A stretch of DNA of 64,000 bases. Source: Prolixibacter bellariivorans ATCC BAA-1284. Its GTDB lineage: Bacteria; Bacteroidota; Bacteroidia; Bacteroidales; Prolixibacteraceae. Positions 47,513 through 56,864 of the stretch are shown one piece after another. Within the stretch, counting starts at the first letter, position 1, and every line of letters starts with the position of its first letter. Both the position numbers and the translations under genes were made by a program. The stretch is taken from NCBI RefSeq assembly GCF_000621705.1, contig NZ_JHXO01000009.1:308051-372050 (forward strand), in the 5' to 3' direction. A model generated the notes under the pieces. That model searched no databases, had not been told where the DNA came from, and was given only the letters and a program-made list of their open reading frames with translations.

Positions 47513-49030
47513 TTAAACAGCTTTCATCAATAGTGGATCAGCTACAGCTGATTTCCCTTTTTCGTCAACGCTTTTCATCACATAACTGTGCATCTGATTA
47601 TCGTTTACTACGTCTTCGTAGACAAAAGGTTCCATAGTGGTTTGCGGGCGGTAAGGCATCTGCCCCACTTTTTCGCCATCGCGCCATATTTCATACCGAT
47701 CGAGGGGCGATGCACCGGCATACGCAGTTTGCCAGGTCAGAACCGCTTTCCGGCTATTACCTTCATTTCGTTGTTGAAGAGCCACTTCCCGTGGAGCTGT
47801 CAAAGGCTTATGATCCATCTGGAAATAGTTGGTCTCACCATTCTTTACCACATTTGCCATCTTTTCAATCTTCTCCCGGTCAGATGCCGACAAGCTGTTC
47901 TGTTCAACCTGCGCTGAAGCCAAATTTTGGGTCAACTGACAATCATGGTGCGCTTCACTGATGTGACCAATTCCGATAATGGCGGTGTGAATACCAGGTG
48001 TGGTGAGCGAATACTGAACCAGCGGCGTGCTGGGCAGTGATGAACTCCCCACGGTCCGAACCACATGTTCCGGTTTGTTCGACCAGGTAGCCGGCTTAGT
48101 GTACATGGCACCATCAGCAAAAACCTTCATGGCAATCACGCCCATATTTTTGGCGGCTGCCACCGGAATCACATTGTTCTGCATATTGAAGTTCAGCTTG
48201 TCGTTCGCATTAATGGCCACCAACATTCCATCGAGCAGTTCGTATTTATCGCGCTGAATCATCGCCATCATCAAAGCAGCATCGTAGTGGCCGGAGAAAC
48301 CGATGTGGCGGATTAGCTTTTCTTCTTTCGGATTCAGTCCCGTCAGGTTGGTGCCGTCCCGCACATCGCGCAAAGCTGCCAACGCGCCAATCCGTTCGGC
48401 ATTCGGGTCCGGGTTATCCAGACCTTCGTATACGGCATCCAGCTCCTGCCAGGTGGACAAGCTATGAATCAGCACCATGTCGAGATAAGCTCCTTCCGGA
48501 TAGTTTCCTTTTCCATCGCCAAACATCTGCGAAAGTGAACGACGAACGTCATCGAGGGTTTTCGAACCATCGGGGCCGTTGGTGCCACTCCGGACCCCTT
48601 CCACATTATCGCTACCTTTCGCATAACGGAGGTGTGTTTTCGAAGTCAGGAATATATTCCGGCGGGCTCTTTCGCGGTATCCGGGCAAACCGGGAACCAT
48701 GTCCAGTTTACGGAATGCTTTTCCGTAATTCATCTGGCTGGGACCATATACATTCGATGTATCGTAATAATTCACGCCCAGTTTGTGTGCTTTCAGAATA
48801 ATAGCGACCGGATCGACATCCGACGGCGTCCACTGAATGGAGGCCTGACCGCCCAATCCAAGTGTAGTGACTTCGAAACCGGTTCGGCCAAATACCCGTT
48901 TCATCGGATTGTCAACAACCAAACTGCCACGGCTGATGTAAGGAATCATGGAAATACCAAAAGCGGCTGTTGCTGAAGTGCGGATAAAACGGCGGCGGGA
49001 AATGTTTTTGGTTGAATTTGCTGCCATCAT
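47513..49030 (-). CDS. exported aldo/keto reductase
   Basis: 505 residues from the ATG at 49030; a TTG two codons earlier is the alternative. A twin-arginine signal (SRRRFIRTSATAAFGISM) suggests Tat export. The AKR barrel (about 40-395) has GLGGQASIQW, the Asp/Tyr-bearing NYYDTSNVYGPSQ and ALMMAMIQRDK. A C-terminal Fn3-like extension (about 420-500, KAVLTWQTAYAGASPLDRYE) is present. It probably reduces a carbonyl sugar or metabolite in the periplasm. The substrate is unknown, and it is not part of the capsule run. Confidence 0.85.
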   Translation of the reverse strand: MMAANSTKNISRRRFIRTSATAAFGISMIPYISRGSLVVDNPMKRVFGRTGFEVTTLGLGGQASIQWTPSDVDPVAIILKAHKLGVNYYDTSNVYGPSQMNYGKAFRKLDMVPGLPGYRERARRNIFLTSKTHLRYAKGSDNVEGVRSGTNGPDGSKTLDDVRRSLSQMFGDGKGNYPEGAYLDMVLIHSLSTWQELDAVYEGLDNPDPNAERIGALAALRDVRDGTNLTGLNPKEEKLIRHIGFSGHYDAALMMAMIQRDKYELLDGMLVAINANDKLNFNMQNNVIPVAAAKNMGVIAMKVFADGAMYTKPATWSNKPEHVVRTVGSSSLPSTPLVQYSLTTPGIHTAIIGIGHISEAHHDCQLTQNLASAQVEQNSLSASDREKIEKMANVVKNGETNYFQMDHKPLTAPREVALQQRNEGNSRKAVLTWQTAYAGASPLDRYEIWRDGEKVGQMPYRPQTTMEPFVYEDVVNDNQMHSYVMKSVDEKGKSAVADPLLMKAV

Positions 49031-49257
49031 GAACAAGTTTAAGGTGTTTTTAACAACGTTAGTTAAGCTACTTTCCGGGAATAAAAGCCATCAGTGTCTC
49101 GGCAGACTTTGTCCGTCTCCTCTGTATCACACTTTCGTGAAAATCTTTTATTCTCCTCCGGAGAATTCACTCTGTATCAACAACAAAAACGAAAGAAATG
49201 TTTAGCTTGTCCTCTGGCAATCAAGACAAAGCAACAGACATCAATAAAAGGAAGGGG

Positions 49258-50268
49258 TTACAGAGATTCAGCAACCGGATGCTGCTCAAAGTAGTGGTAC
49301 ACCTCGTCGTAATTCTTTGTTTCCATCAGTGCAGCCCGTATGTGAGCCGCATTGGTAAATTGATTGAGGTAGATTTTGTAAAAGCGTTTCAGGATATTGA
49401 AATTCTTTTTACCGCTCCAGGTTTTTTCGAAAAGGCGGGTGTGGTATAGCAACATGTCAGCGCGCTCGGTGGGTGTTGGTAAGGTTCCACCGGGTTGAAA
49501 GAACCAGGGATCATGAAAAATACCGCGTCCAATCATTACGCCATCTGCGCCGGTTTGCGCTACGCGGTCCATTCCCTCTTTCCAGGAAAAAACGTCACCG
49601 TTGCCCAAAACCGGGATATCAATTTCCCGTTCGTTGCGTATCTGAACGGCTTTAGCTATTTCGTTCCAGTCGGCCTCGCCATCCGATTGCTGTTTTTGGG
49701 TGCGGCCATGCAAGGTTAGTGCTGCTGGATGGGTATCGAGCAATTGGTCAATCCAGCGCTCCGTTTCGTGCTGACGAATGCCGGTCCGGGTTTTTACACT
49801 CACCGGAAGATGTGTTCCCTCTTTGGTCGCCAAAACAATCTCTTTTGCCAAATCGGGTTGGTCGATCAGCGCACTACAGGCTCCCTGCTTCACAATCTTC
49901 TTCACCGGACATCCCATGTTGATATCCAGACCATCGAAATCGTAATGCTCGGTAATAAATTGCGCCATGTTGTGGTAGATCTCCGGCGTCTTTCCCCAAA
50001 TCTGGGCCACCAGTTTGATGTTGAGCTTTCGCAATAATTCCCGCTCCGATTCATTTACAATCAAACGCTCACCTACCCGCTCACGTCCAATAGGATGATT
50101 CAATCCTTCGACAGAGGTGAATTCGGTAAAAATCACATGCAATTTTCCCGGATCGGTCATCTTCATCACCACTTCCCGAAAAACCGTATCGGTCACATCT
50201 TCCATCGGAGCCAAACAAAAAATAGGTTCCTCAAACCGGGTCCAGAAATTCTCTACCACTTGCTGCAT
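49258..50268 (-). CDS. dus: tRNA-dihydrouridine synthase
   Basis: 336 residues. FMN-dependent reduction of uridine in the tRNA D-loop. FCLAPMEDVTDTVFRE near the start, GLDINMGCPVKKIVKQGACS with the catalytic Cys region, VKTRTGI, HGRTQKQ and GNGDVFSW are all diagnostic. The exact DusA/B/C class cannot be assigned confidently from motifs alone. Confidence 0.95.
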   Translation of the reverse strand: MQQVVENFWTRFEEPIFCLAPMEDVTDTVFREVVMKMTDPGKLHVIFTEFTSVEGLNHPIGRERVGERLIVNESERELLRKLNIKLVAQIWGKTPEIYHNMAQFITEHYDFDGLDINMGCPVKKIVKQGACSALIDQPDLAKEIVLATKEGTHLPVSVKTRTGIRQHETERWIDQLLDTHPAALTLHGRTQKQQSDGEADWNEIAKAVQIRNEREIDIPVLGNGDVFSWKEGMDRVAQTGADGVMIGRGIFHDPWFFQPGGTLPTPTERADMLLYHTRLFEKTWSGKKNFNILKRFYKIYLNQFTNAAHIRAALMETKNYDEVYHYFEQHPVAESL

Positions 50269-50721
50269 GTCACATCTAAAAATTAAGAATAGATCTTAAT
50301 AATGGAATGCAAAAATAATCCATCCGCCCGAAACTGCAAACCGGCGAAAAAAGGATAAGCACACCCCGGTAATATTTTACCATTATAATCTCTCTTCTGT
50401 CGTAAGTCTTTTCAATTTTGCGTCAAACCACAACCCAATTTAGTCGGGGCCGACAAAACCTGATCCGGTGATCTATTTTAAAGAAAACCGATCAATGAAA
50501 AAGCATAAAAAGGCAACGAAAATCCGAAGAGTAATTCTTGTATGCGTTAGGATTCTTTACCGTGTCATTCAGATTATCAATGAGCTTTTCTAACTGAGAC
50601 ACAACACAATTTTAAAACAGTGAAGCAATCTGCTCCGGTTCAATTGCTCCCCCGCCCTGTTGGTGGTCGAAGGCCCCGACAGTGCCCTTGTTTCCTTGTA
50701 AAAACTGACGTTGATGAAAAA

Positions 50722-50752
50722 AACCTGACCGGTTTCGGAAACCTGCCAGGTT
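50722..50752. repeat. REP-like hairpin
   Basis: AACCTG (50722-50727) pairs with CAGGTT (50747-50752), enclosing GGTTT/AAACC. The AACCTG(A/C)C(A/C)GGTT style is a common intergenic hairpin in Bacteroidota. It could end leftward transcripts. Confidence 0.5.
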
Positions 50753-50823
50753 AGTAATCGTCCTCACACTTCGGAATAACATAATTGAAATCATAGCTTT
50801 TCTCCAACTCTTTCTATTCCATT

Positions 50824-50933
50824 CATTCGGGACCAGCCATTTCATCAGAAAGTTTGCCTTTAAATCCTTTTACAGCCCAAACGATAAAGGCTCCAATCAT
50901 CTCAAAAACGAAATTCCAAAATAGATTGTACAT
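50824..50933 (-). pseudogene. possible tiny membrane protein with a frameshift
   Basis: From the ATG complement at 50931-50933 the frame reads MYNLFWNFVFEMIGAFIV and then shifts. One extra base at about 50882 would continue WAVKGFKGKLSDEMAGPE to a stop. The two halves together look like a plausible 36-residue single-helix membrane peptide. The call rests on appearance only. Confidence 0.25.
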
Positions 50934-51366
50934 GGGCTTGACTTAGGTTTGATTATTTTGTTTCAAGCTTGCTGGTAACGGATTAGTATATGATACGTTT
51001 GGCATTACAACGCGGTTTCCTGTCGAAGCAACATAAAGTTTATCAAACATAAAGACCACAAAGACAACACTTTACTGCCAAATGTTTTAAACGCGCTGTT
51101 GGCGTTTCGTTGTTTCTTTTCTCTGTCTTTCTTTCGGGGTGAGCTGGGAAGGCTTTTTTGCAATTTTTGGTCTTATCGGGGGGGGGTAGAGCGAATTGCA
51201 AATATGTCTGACCTTCGAAAGGGCTTTTCAGTTCTTGTCTGCGTACGGATAAATTCTCTGTTTTTGATGTTAACAGTATTGTATTTTAGCTGTAAAATAG
51301 CAAGACTGCTTTCTACTTCTGTTTCATCGAAACTTTGGATTAATGCAGGTTGTCTTGTATAATGAC

Positions 51367-52743
51367 TTAGCCATTTCTTCTTCCCCTGGCCCATGAAACA
51401 AAAATGCCTGAAAAGCATAAAACGCTGAAAATTATAAATAGTAATTTGACACTCCTCATAAAAAGAGGATGCCTCGATGGTACTATATCTCCATCACCAA
51501 TAAAAAGGTGAATTATCAGAGTGGCAACACCGAGGCTCATCATTTGCCCGGTAAGTCGCATACTCCCCAACGTGGCAGAAGCAATACCTGTTTGTTGTTT
51601 ACTAACCGAGCCCATTACAGAATTTGTATTCGGCGAAGAAAACAGTCCAAATCCGCTTCCCATAATAGCCAAACTAACACCTATAAAAATGTTTGAGGTT
51701 GATTCCGCAATTAAAGTGAGCATTACCAGTCCAATAACGGTTATGCTCATGCCAATTGTTGACAAAACACGTGGGTCAATTTTATCAGACCAGCGTCCTG
51801 AGAACGTTGAGAAGATTGTCATTAACACTGGTTGACTTATAAGTAAAATTCCTGTTTCAGCAGGAGACATCCCTTTAATGTACTGTAAATACAAGCTCAG
51901 AATAAATGATATAGCAGCGGTTGTAGCATAATTGATAAATGCGGACAGATTGGCAAAAGCGAAAATCCGGTTGATTTTAAAAAGCGAGAGATCCATAACC
52001 GGAAATTTATGATGAAGTTCAATATAGATGAAAATGAAAAGCAGGATTATACTGAGCGAGGTAAGTATAATTGCATGTTGTTCCGGGAGTTGCGAAAATC
52101 CTGTAATAAATGCAGAAATAGCAATCATATAAACAAAAGAACCTTTCACATCAAATCCGGCAAGTTTCGTTTTTATATTATCAGCGGGGAGAAAAATTAC
52201 GGTGAGGAAAATTACCGTCAATTCAAAAGGAATCAATATAAAAAATATACTACGCCATCCTAAGCTTTGGGTCAGAAATCCCCCGATAACAGGGGCAATG
52301 GATAATCCCAGATAAACGGCAGCAGTACTAATTCCTAAAGCCTTACCTCGTTCGCCTTGCGGAAATATATTTGTAAGAATTGCCAGACTGGTAGCATATA
52401 TCATAGCGCCACCCACTCCCTGTATCGCCCGCATTATTACGAGAAGACTACCGGAATCTGATATTCCACAGAATAAGGAAGTCGTCAGAATAATAATATT
52501 TCCCCAAATGAAAATTCGTTTACGACCGAGCAAGTCTGACAACTTTCCAAAAGGAACCAGAAAAATGGCTGATGTTAACAAGTATGACATGATTGTCCAG
52601 CTTAGCTTTACCGCATTCATGGAAAGTTCTGTGCCAATGGCAGGCAAAGCAATGTTAATAGCAGAAGACAAAAATGATGATATAAAGGAAGTAAAGCCTA
52701 CAGCATAAAGCATCATGGTTTTACTTTTCTTTGTTATTTTCAT
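51367..52743 (-). CDS. MFS drug/metabolite transporter (DHA2-like)
   Basis: 458 residues, strongly hydrophobic with about 12-14 helices. The motif A loop GKLSDLLGRKRIF and the antiporter motif C-like AAVYLGLSIAPVIGGFL place it with proton-driven exporters of the DHA2/EmrB type. It begins 5 bp after the OYE-family gene stop, so both form one operon, opposite an AraC regulator. Efflux of a compound processed by the flavin enzyme is an inference. Confidence 0.88.
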   Translation of the reverse strand: MKITKKSKTMMLYAVGFTSFISSFLSSAINIALPAIGTELSMNAVKLSWTIMSYLLTSAIFLVPFGKLSDLLGRKRIFIWGNIIILTTSLFCGISDSGSLLVIMRAIQGVGGAMIYATSLAILTNIFPQGERGKALGISTAAVYLGLSIAPVIGGFLTQSLGWRSIFFILIPFELTVIFLTVIFLPADNIKTKLAGFDVKGSFVYMIAISAFITGFSQLPEQHAIILTSLSIILLFIFIYIELHHKFPVMDLSLFKINRIFAFANLSAFINYATTAAISFILSLYLQYIKGMSPAETGILLISQPVLMTIFSTFSGRWSDKIDPRVLSTIGMSITVIGLVMLTLIAESTSNIFIGVSLAIMGSGFGLFSSPNTNSVMGSVSKQQTGIASATLGSMRLTGQMMSLGVATLIIHLFIGDGDIVPSRHPLFMRSVKLLFIIFSVLCFSGIFVSWARGRRNG

Positions 52744-52748
52744 AAAAA

Positions 52749-53900
52749 TCAGTGATTATTCTTTTTATATTCTATTTTTTCTGTGCCGGAAAACCATCCG
52801 GGAGCACTCCAGATGACATTCCAAAATGGAACAGGAATGTCCAATTCGGCACAAGTACCCTCTTTTAGCTCCGTAGTAATGGTATCTTCTTTTCCTGATT
52901 TTACTTTTGTTATCCATTCCGGCTCAATAACCATTTCTCTCGCGATGGTAATAGCATCCACTCCGGTTAGATAAGCATTTAGCCCATCCTCAGCCGTATA
53001 GATTGAACCTCCCCCTAAAAGAACTGTGCGGTTGTTTATCTGTTTACTGATTAAAGTCAAACGTTTTTCTGATAAATCATCTAACCCGGCTCTTGGCTTC
53101 GAATCATAACTATTTACCAGCACATCAATAAAATCAACATTGCTTTTTACCAGTGCTTCTGTAAAGTCCAGTGCATCTCTCATCGTTAAGCCTGGTTGCA
53201 AGCTTTCCTCAGGAGAGAACCGGTAGCCTAAAAGAAACGGCTGTGTTGCATGTTTCCTGATGACGTTTTTTGCCTGTTCTATAACTCGTAGTGGTAATGC
53301 AAACCTTTTTTTCTGGCTGCCTCCCCATTCATCTGTCCTTCTATTGGTATAAGGTGAAATAAATTGTTGCAAAAGATATCCATAGGCTCCATGCATTTCT
53401 ACACCATCGAATCCTGCTTCTATTGCCCGTCGTGTTCCTTCACCAAAAGCAATGATTATTTCCTCAATCTCGTTACTTGTTAATTCCCTTGGAGTGACAA
53501 CACTTCTGTCTGGTGTCGCAATTCCACTGGGAGATACAACATTTCCGTCCACCAATTCAGGCGGACAAACACCACCTCCATGGTGTAACTGGAGAATTGC
53601 TAAAGCACCTTCGTCTTTTATCGTTTTCGCCAGTTTCTTTAAATCGGGAATATAACTATCGTTACAAATTAAGGGTTCGCCGACATAAGCTTTTCCTTCA
53701 GGCGTTACTGCATAACATGCAGTAATGACAATTCCTGTCTCTTTTGAGCGGCGTTTGATATAAGGTAATTCTTCAGGGTTCATACTACCATCTTCGAATG
53801 AAGAATAATGTGTCATTGGGGCTAAGGTGATACGATTTCTGGATTTTAAACCATTTTTAAAATGTAGTGGATTGAAAAGTGATGCAAATTTTGTTTTCAT
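52749..53900 (-). CDS. NADH:flavin oxidoreductase (old yellow enzyme family)
   Basis: 383 residues. FMN-binding TIM barrel with FNPLHFKNGLKSRNRITLAP at the start, LQLHHGG, GFDGVEMHGAYGYLLQQFIS and NRRTDEWGGS, all standard for the family. It reduces activated alkenes or other electrophiles with NAD(P)H. First gene of the operon with the MFS exporter. The divergent AraC-type regulator suggests induction by a small molecule. Confidence 0.92.
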   Translation of the reverse strand: MKTKFASLFNPLHFKNGLKSRNRITLAPMTHYSSFEDGSMNPEELPYIKRRSKETGIVITACYAVTPEGKAYVGEPLICNDSYIPDLKKLAKTIKDEGALAILQLHHGGGVCPPELVDGNVVSPSGIATPDRSVVTPRELTSNEIEEIIIAFGEGTRRAIEAGFDGVEMHGAYGYLLQQFISPYTNRRTDEWGGSQKKRFALPLRVIEQAKNVIRKHATQPFLLGYRFSPEESLQPGLTMRDALDFTEALVKSNVDFIDVLVNSYDSKPRAGLDDLSEKRLTLISKQINNRTVLLGGGSIYTAEDGLNAYLTGVDAITIAREMVIEPEWITKVKSGKEDTITTELKEGTCAELDIPVPFWNVIWSAPGWFSGTEKIEYKKNNH

Positions 53901-53933
53901 ATTATTTCTATTTTCTTCAATTGTTTATAGGCA

Positions 53934-53941
53934 CAAAGATA
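53934..53941 (-). promoter_or_regulatory. -7 box of the OYE-MFS operon
   Basis: Complement reads TATCTTTG, matching TAnnTTTG, 34 bp upstream of the OYE start. The expected -33 TTTG is only approximate (ATTT region). On the other strand TATTTTTG at 53998-54005 is a candidate -7 box for the AraC gene. Confidence 0.4.
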
Positions 53942-54062
53942 TTTTTCATTATATGATGAAAATATGCCGATAAGACATTTTGTTGGTCGAATTAGACTAT
54001 TTTTGTATTTTTATTGCACCTATTGTCCTTGTTGGACGTTTAAGCCGACAAATATTGAATGT

Positions 54063-55019
54063 ATGATTTTTGAATTCTATCCTGATAGCAAACTTGATTA
54101 TATAGGGAAATTTGCAGCGCAATTGGGAATTACGTATTCCGATAATTTTTTGCAGATTCCTTCGCCATTAGGTGAAGGTTTTATAAAAGAAGTTCATCTG
54201 GAATCGGACTTTAAGATTTTAATCCACAAGTATCAGCTAAAACAAGGGCTTACCATCAGACGCTTAGCTACAAATGAACCACATGATATACTTACGTTCC
54301 GGTTTATCAGCCGTGCTTCGATGAATAAAAATTATTTGTCTAATGTGCAGGTATTAAACTGCCATGTGGCAATAGATGACTTTATCACACCCGACGAAAC
54401 GGTTTATTATGTGATTGTTAGTATCAGCAAAGATAAATTAATGGCTCTTACCGACCTTAATGCAGAAACTAGAGAAGTTAAGCCTTTTTTCAGTTCTTTG
54501 AATAAACCCTTATTATACCAGGAGGCCGTAACATTTGAAATGAATAAGATTCTCAAAGAGCTTTCAGAATTACAAGCGTACGGGAAATTGGAAAAGTTCT
54601 ATTACAAAATGCGGACAATTGAATTGCTCTATGCGTTCTTTACTCGATTTTTTGAACGTTCAGTCCGGAAAGCGCCTCATGCAAGTAAGGCTGATGTTGA
54701 AAAGATCCTTACTATTGAAAAGGTCATTTTAAGAGATTTAAGTGTTCAACCCAACCTTCCCTCACTTGCGATAGAAGCAGGTATGAGCGGAACAAAAATG
54801 AAATCGTTGTTTAAAGAAATCTTTGGCTCAAGTATTTACAATTATTATCAGCATGCAAGAATGACGGAAGCTGCATCTTTACTGAAAAGTAATAAAAACT
54901 TATCGGTGTCTGAGGTCGGTTATCAATTAGGATTTTCCAATTTAGGTCATTTTTCCAGGATATTCAAAAAGATTATAGGTGTAAATCCTAAAGAATATGC
55001 AAAGGCACGTTTGTTTTGA
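54063..55019 (+). CDS. AraC-family transcriptional regulator (divergent from OYE-MFS)
   Basis: 318 residues from the ATG at 54063 (MIFEFYPDSKLDYIGKF); the longer frame from 53964 would add a Cys-rich segment unlike a regulator start and would cover the promoter region. The C-terminal double HTH (about 220-318) shows LAIEAGMSGTKMKSLFKEIF and VSEVGYQLGFSNLGHFSRIF. The N-terminal part is a likely ligand domain of unknown specificity. It probably controls the divergent operon. Confidence 0.88.
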   Translation: MIFEFYPDSKLDYIGKFAAQLGITYSDNFLQIPSPLGEGFIKEVHLESDFKILIHKYQLKQGLTIRRLATNEPHDILTFRFISRASMNKNYLSNVQVLNCHVAIDDFITPDETVYYVIVSISKDKLMALTDLNAETREVKPFFSSLNKPLLYQEAVTFEMNKILKELSELQAYGKLEKFYYKMRTIELLYAFFTRFFERSVRKAPHASKADVEKILTIEKVILRDLSVQPNLPSLAIEAGMSGTKMKSLFKEIFGSSIYNYYQHARMTEAASLLKSNKNLSVSEVGYQLGFSNLGHFSRIFKKIIGVNPKEYAKARLF

Positions 55020-55401
55020 ATTTGAAGCAAGGATTTATTGAAGGGGCAAATGTTTTTAGACATGGTCTTTGAGCATTAGCAAAGATTGTACTCTTTTGCA
55101 AATTTTGGTTTACGGGTTAGCCACTGCGATTTGTAAATGTGTGCAATGTTTATAGGGTTTTTACAATGAACGCTAACGGTCACTTGTATATGGTCGGGTG
55201 GCCCCGAATCCTCGGGGTCCAACAGAAATCCTGTCAGACCGGAAGGGAGTTGCACCAATGGTTTGACCTGTCAAACCGAGATGAACCTCACCTGCCATAT
55301 GACAAATTGTTATGGCTAGTTCTTATTTATTTTTTTAATCAAATATTCATAAGTCGTTTTATTTGCCGAATCAGATTTTAATTCAGATTCCCAGTAATTT
55401 A
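55020..55401. other. intergenic region with small hairpins
   Basis: About 380 bp without a supported gene. CCCCGA (55202-55207)/TCGGGG (55212-55217) is a tight hairpin. Next to it GGTC-CA-ACAG-aaatc-CTGT-CA-GACC (about 55216-55240) forms a second one. They may end rightward or leftward transcripts. Confidence 0.4.
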
Positions 55402-55910
55402 TCAAGCTGTCTCGATGTTCAATTCCTTGTTTAATCTTAAAATCAACTTCTCGAATGATAAAAATACTGTCAACAAATGAAGCAATTCCTTTTTGCGAAT
55501 TGTATCTGAAAAGTCTCTGTTGAAATATCCGTTATTTATATAAAAGTCAATTGTTTTTTTACCGTCACTTATCCGTTCCATGTGAATCGTGTCATCCTCA
55601 CTAATTAAATTAATTAAGTCCTTATCAAGGATGTCAATCTTATACGCTTTTGTTGGTGTTACCAAACTGTCATGTTGGATTTTATATTTTCCCATTGGGT
55701 GTAGCTCCCACTGTCTGTCAAAACTTTCAAGTGTATCCTGGTGAAAATACAACTCGGTGTATACGTTTTCACCCATGTCGTTTAACAAACATCCCCAATT
55801 CCCTTCCAAGTCAACTTTACTAACTTTTTTCGTTTGGCATTGAGCAAAGACAATTAGAACGATGATTAGAATATTGAATCTCTTAGGTTTGGTTTTTTCA
55901 AATTAGCCAT
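55402..55910 (-). pseudogene. small lipoprotein with a frameshift in an A6 run
   Basis: The open part encodes about 135 residues (EGNWGCLLNDMGENVYTELY and so on) and lacks an ATG. Reading upstream in the same frame gives RFNILIIVLIVFAQCQTKK, a clear lipoprotein signal with its Cys, but no start. ATG at 55908-55910 begins MANLKK in another frame, and adding one A in the AAAAAA run (55893-55898) joins it to the signal. Without this it ends after 14 residues. It is either a real frameshift, slippage (phase variation) or a sequencing error. Function unknown. Confidence 0.6.
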
Positions 55911-55958
55911 AACTCATGTGTATCAAATATGGTTGTTATTTCTCTTTTAACAAATTTG

Positions 55959-56002
55959 TAGGTGTTGTTATACTAACAGAATGAGGGGTATAACAACACC
56001 TA
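55959..56002. terminator. perfect 15-bp hairpin after cas6
   Basis: TAGGTGTTGTTATAC (55959-55973) and its exact complement (55988-56002) with a 14-nt loop. It lies about 100 bp beyond the cas6 stop in the direction of transcription. Read leftward it is followed by CAAATTTGTTAAAA, weakly T-rich. Probable terminator; not part of a CRISPR array, as only one unit exists. Confidence 0.5.
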
Positions 56003-56102
56003 TTATGTTGAGTTCTTAAAAACTTAGTCATCTCAAATTAACAAAACATTTTTAATCAAACACTTCCGGGTGCTTACCTTTTTAATCTGACAGGTTTGGT
56101 TA

Positions 56103-56759
56103 TCACTTAATCGCACCAAACCCAATCCCCGTCGAGTTGCCCAACCCTACATTCCAGATAAACACTTTGGTTCCGGGACGTCCCTGGATATAAACCGGAC
56201 ACCAGCTGGCCTTATTTCCAATTCCTTTATAGGTTATCAGCTTGGTGCGGGCTTTGGGGTATTCTGCATCGAACCGGATATCGAAAGACTCATCATCGAT
56301 TCCGGCTTTCTTTAGTTTGGTTGTCACGGTTTCCTTCAGGTAGGTATTGGCCCTGGGATTGTCGTACAGAATATGGCCGATCCGGTCGTCTACCCGTCGT
56401 TTAATAAAAACCGGGCTGGCCGTAAAGAACCGGTCCCGGTGACTCAAATCGGGATCTTCCTGCGCGATAATCTCCGCTATTTCCAGTCCCCGGAACAACA
56501 CTGGATTGGCTTGTATCCCGGTTACCAGGCGGCGGATTAGTTCCGGATGGTGTGAGCTAAAGAAAAAAGAGGCTCCGTTATCGAAACGCAACCCGCTGCC
56601 GGTTTTCCGGCCTCCCTCCAGCCATGAGTAAGAATACAGTGAAAGTTCACCATGCTCATTGTTCCACCCCAACCATTTGTGGATGGTTCCGGTTAACAGG
56701 TGTTGGTGCTCAAAAGGAAGCAGAATATTCCGTGCATCGGTTTTCAAGTAAATTCTCAT
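56103..56759 (-). CDS. cas6: orphan Cas6-family CRISPR RNA endonuclease
   Basis: 218 residues. Starts MRIYLKTDARNILLPFEHQH, the Cas6 beginning that precedes the first RNA-recognition fold. Histidines 18, 20 and 27 are candidates for the catalytic base. It ends with the Gly-rich GLGNSTGIGFGAIK loop that is diagnostic of Cas6. Cas6 cuts CRISPR precursor RNA within each repeat. No other cas gene and no repeat-spacer array is in the window, so it may serve an array elsewhere or have a separate RNA substrate. It lies downstream of an HU-like gene on the same strand. Confidence 0.8.
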   Translation of the reverse strand: MRIYLKTDARNILLPFEHQHLLTGTIHKWLGWNNEHGELSLYSYSWLEGGRKTGSGLRFDNGASFFFSSHHPELIRRLVTGIQANPVLFRGLEIAEIIAQEDPDLSHRDRFFTASPVFIKRRVDDRIGHILYDNPRANTYLKETVTTKLKKAGIDDESFDIRFDAEYPKARTKLITYKGIGNKASWCPVYIQGRPGTKVFIWNVGLGNSTGIGFGAIK

Positions 56760-56864
56760 AAGTGAATATTCGTTGGTTTTAGTCCGGCCGCTCCTTCACC
56801 TTCTTAAATTTTCACACTTAACGGCCCTGTTTTTTTTATTGTTTTTGAACCATTTTTAATTCCC

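Larger units (their letters stand above)
50269..51366. other. intergenic region between dus and the MFS gene
   Basis: About 1.1 kb with no complete gene. It holds a hairpin (50722-50752), a possible frameshifted tiny membrane protein (50824-50933) and a run of nine G (51178-51186). An 87-codon + strand frame (51099-51362) has no recognisable features. Confidence 0.55.

Noticed and set aside
51099..51362. 87-codon frame containing the G9 tract
   Set aside because: No recognisable features and interrupted by a homopolymer likely to vary.
53964..54062. 33-residue N-terminal extension of the AraC regulator
   Set aside because: Cys-rich and unlike the family start, and it would cover the likely promoter; the ATG at 54063 fits better.
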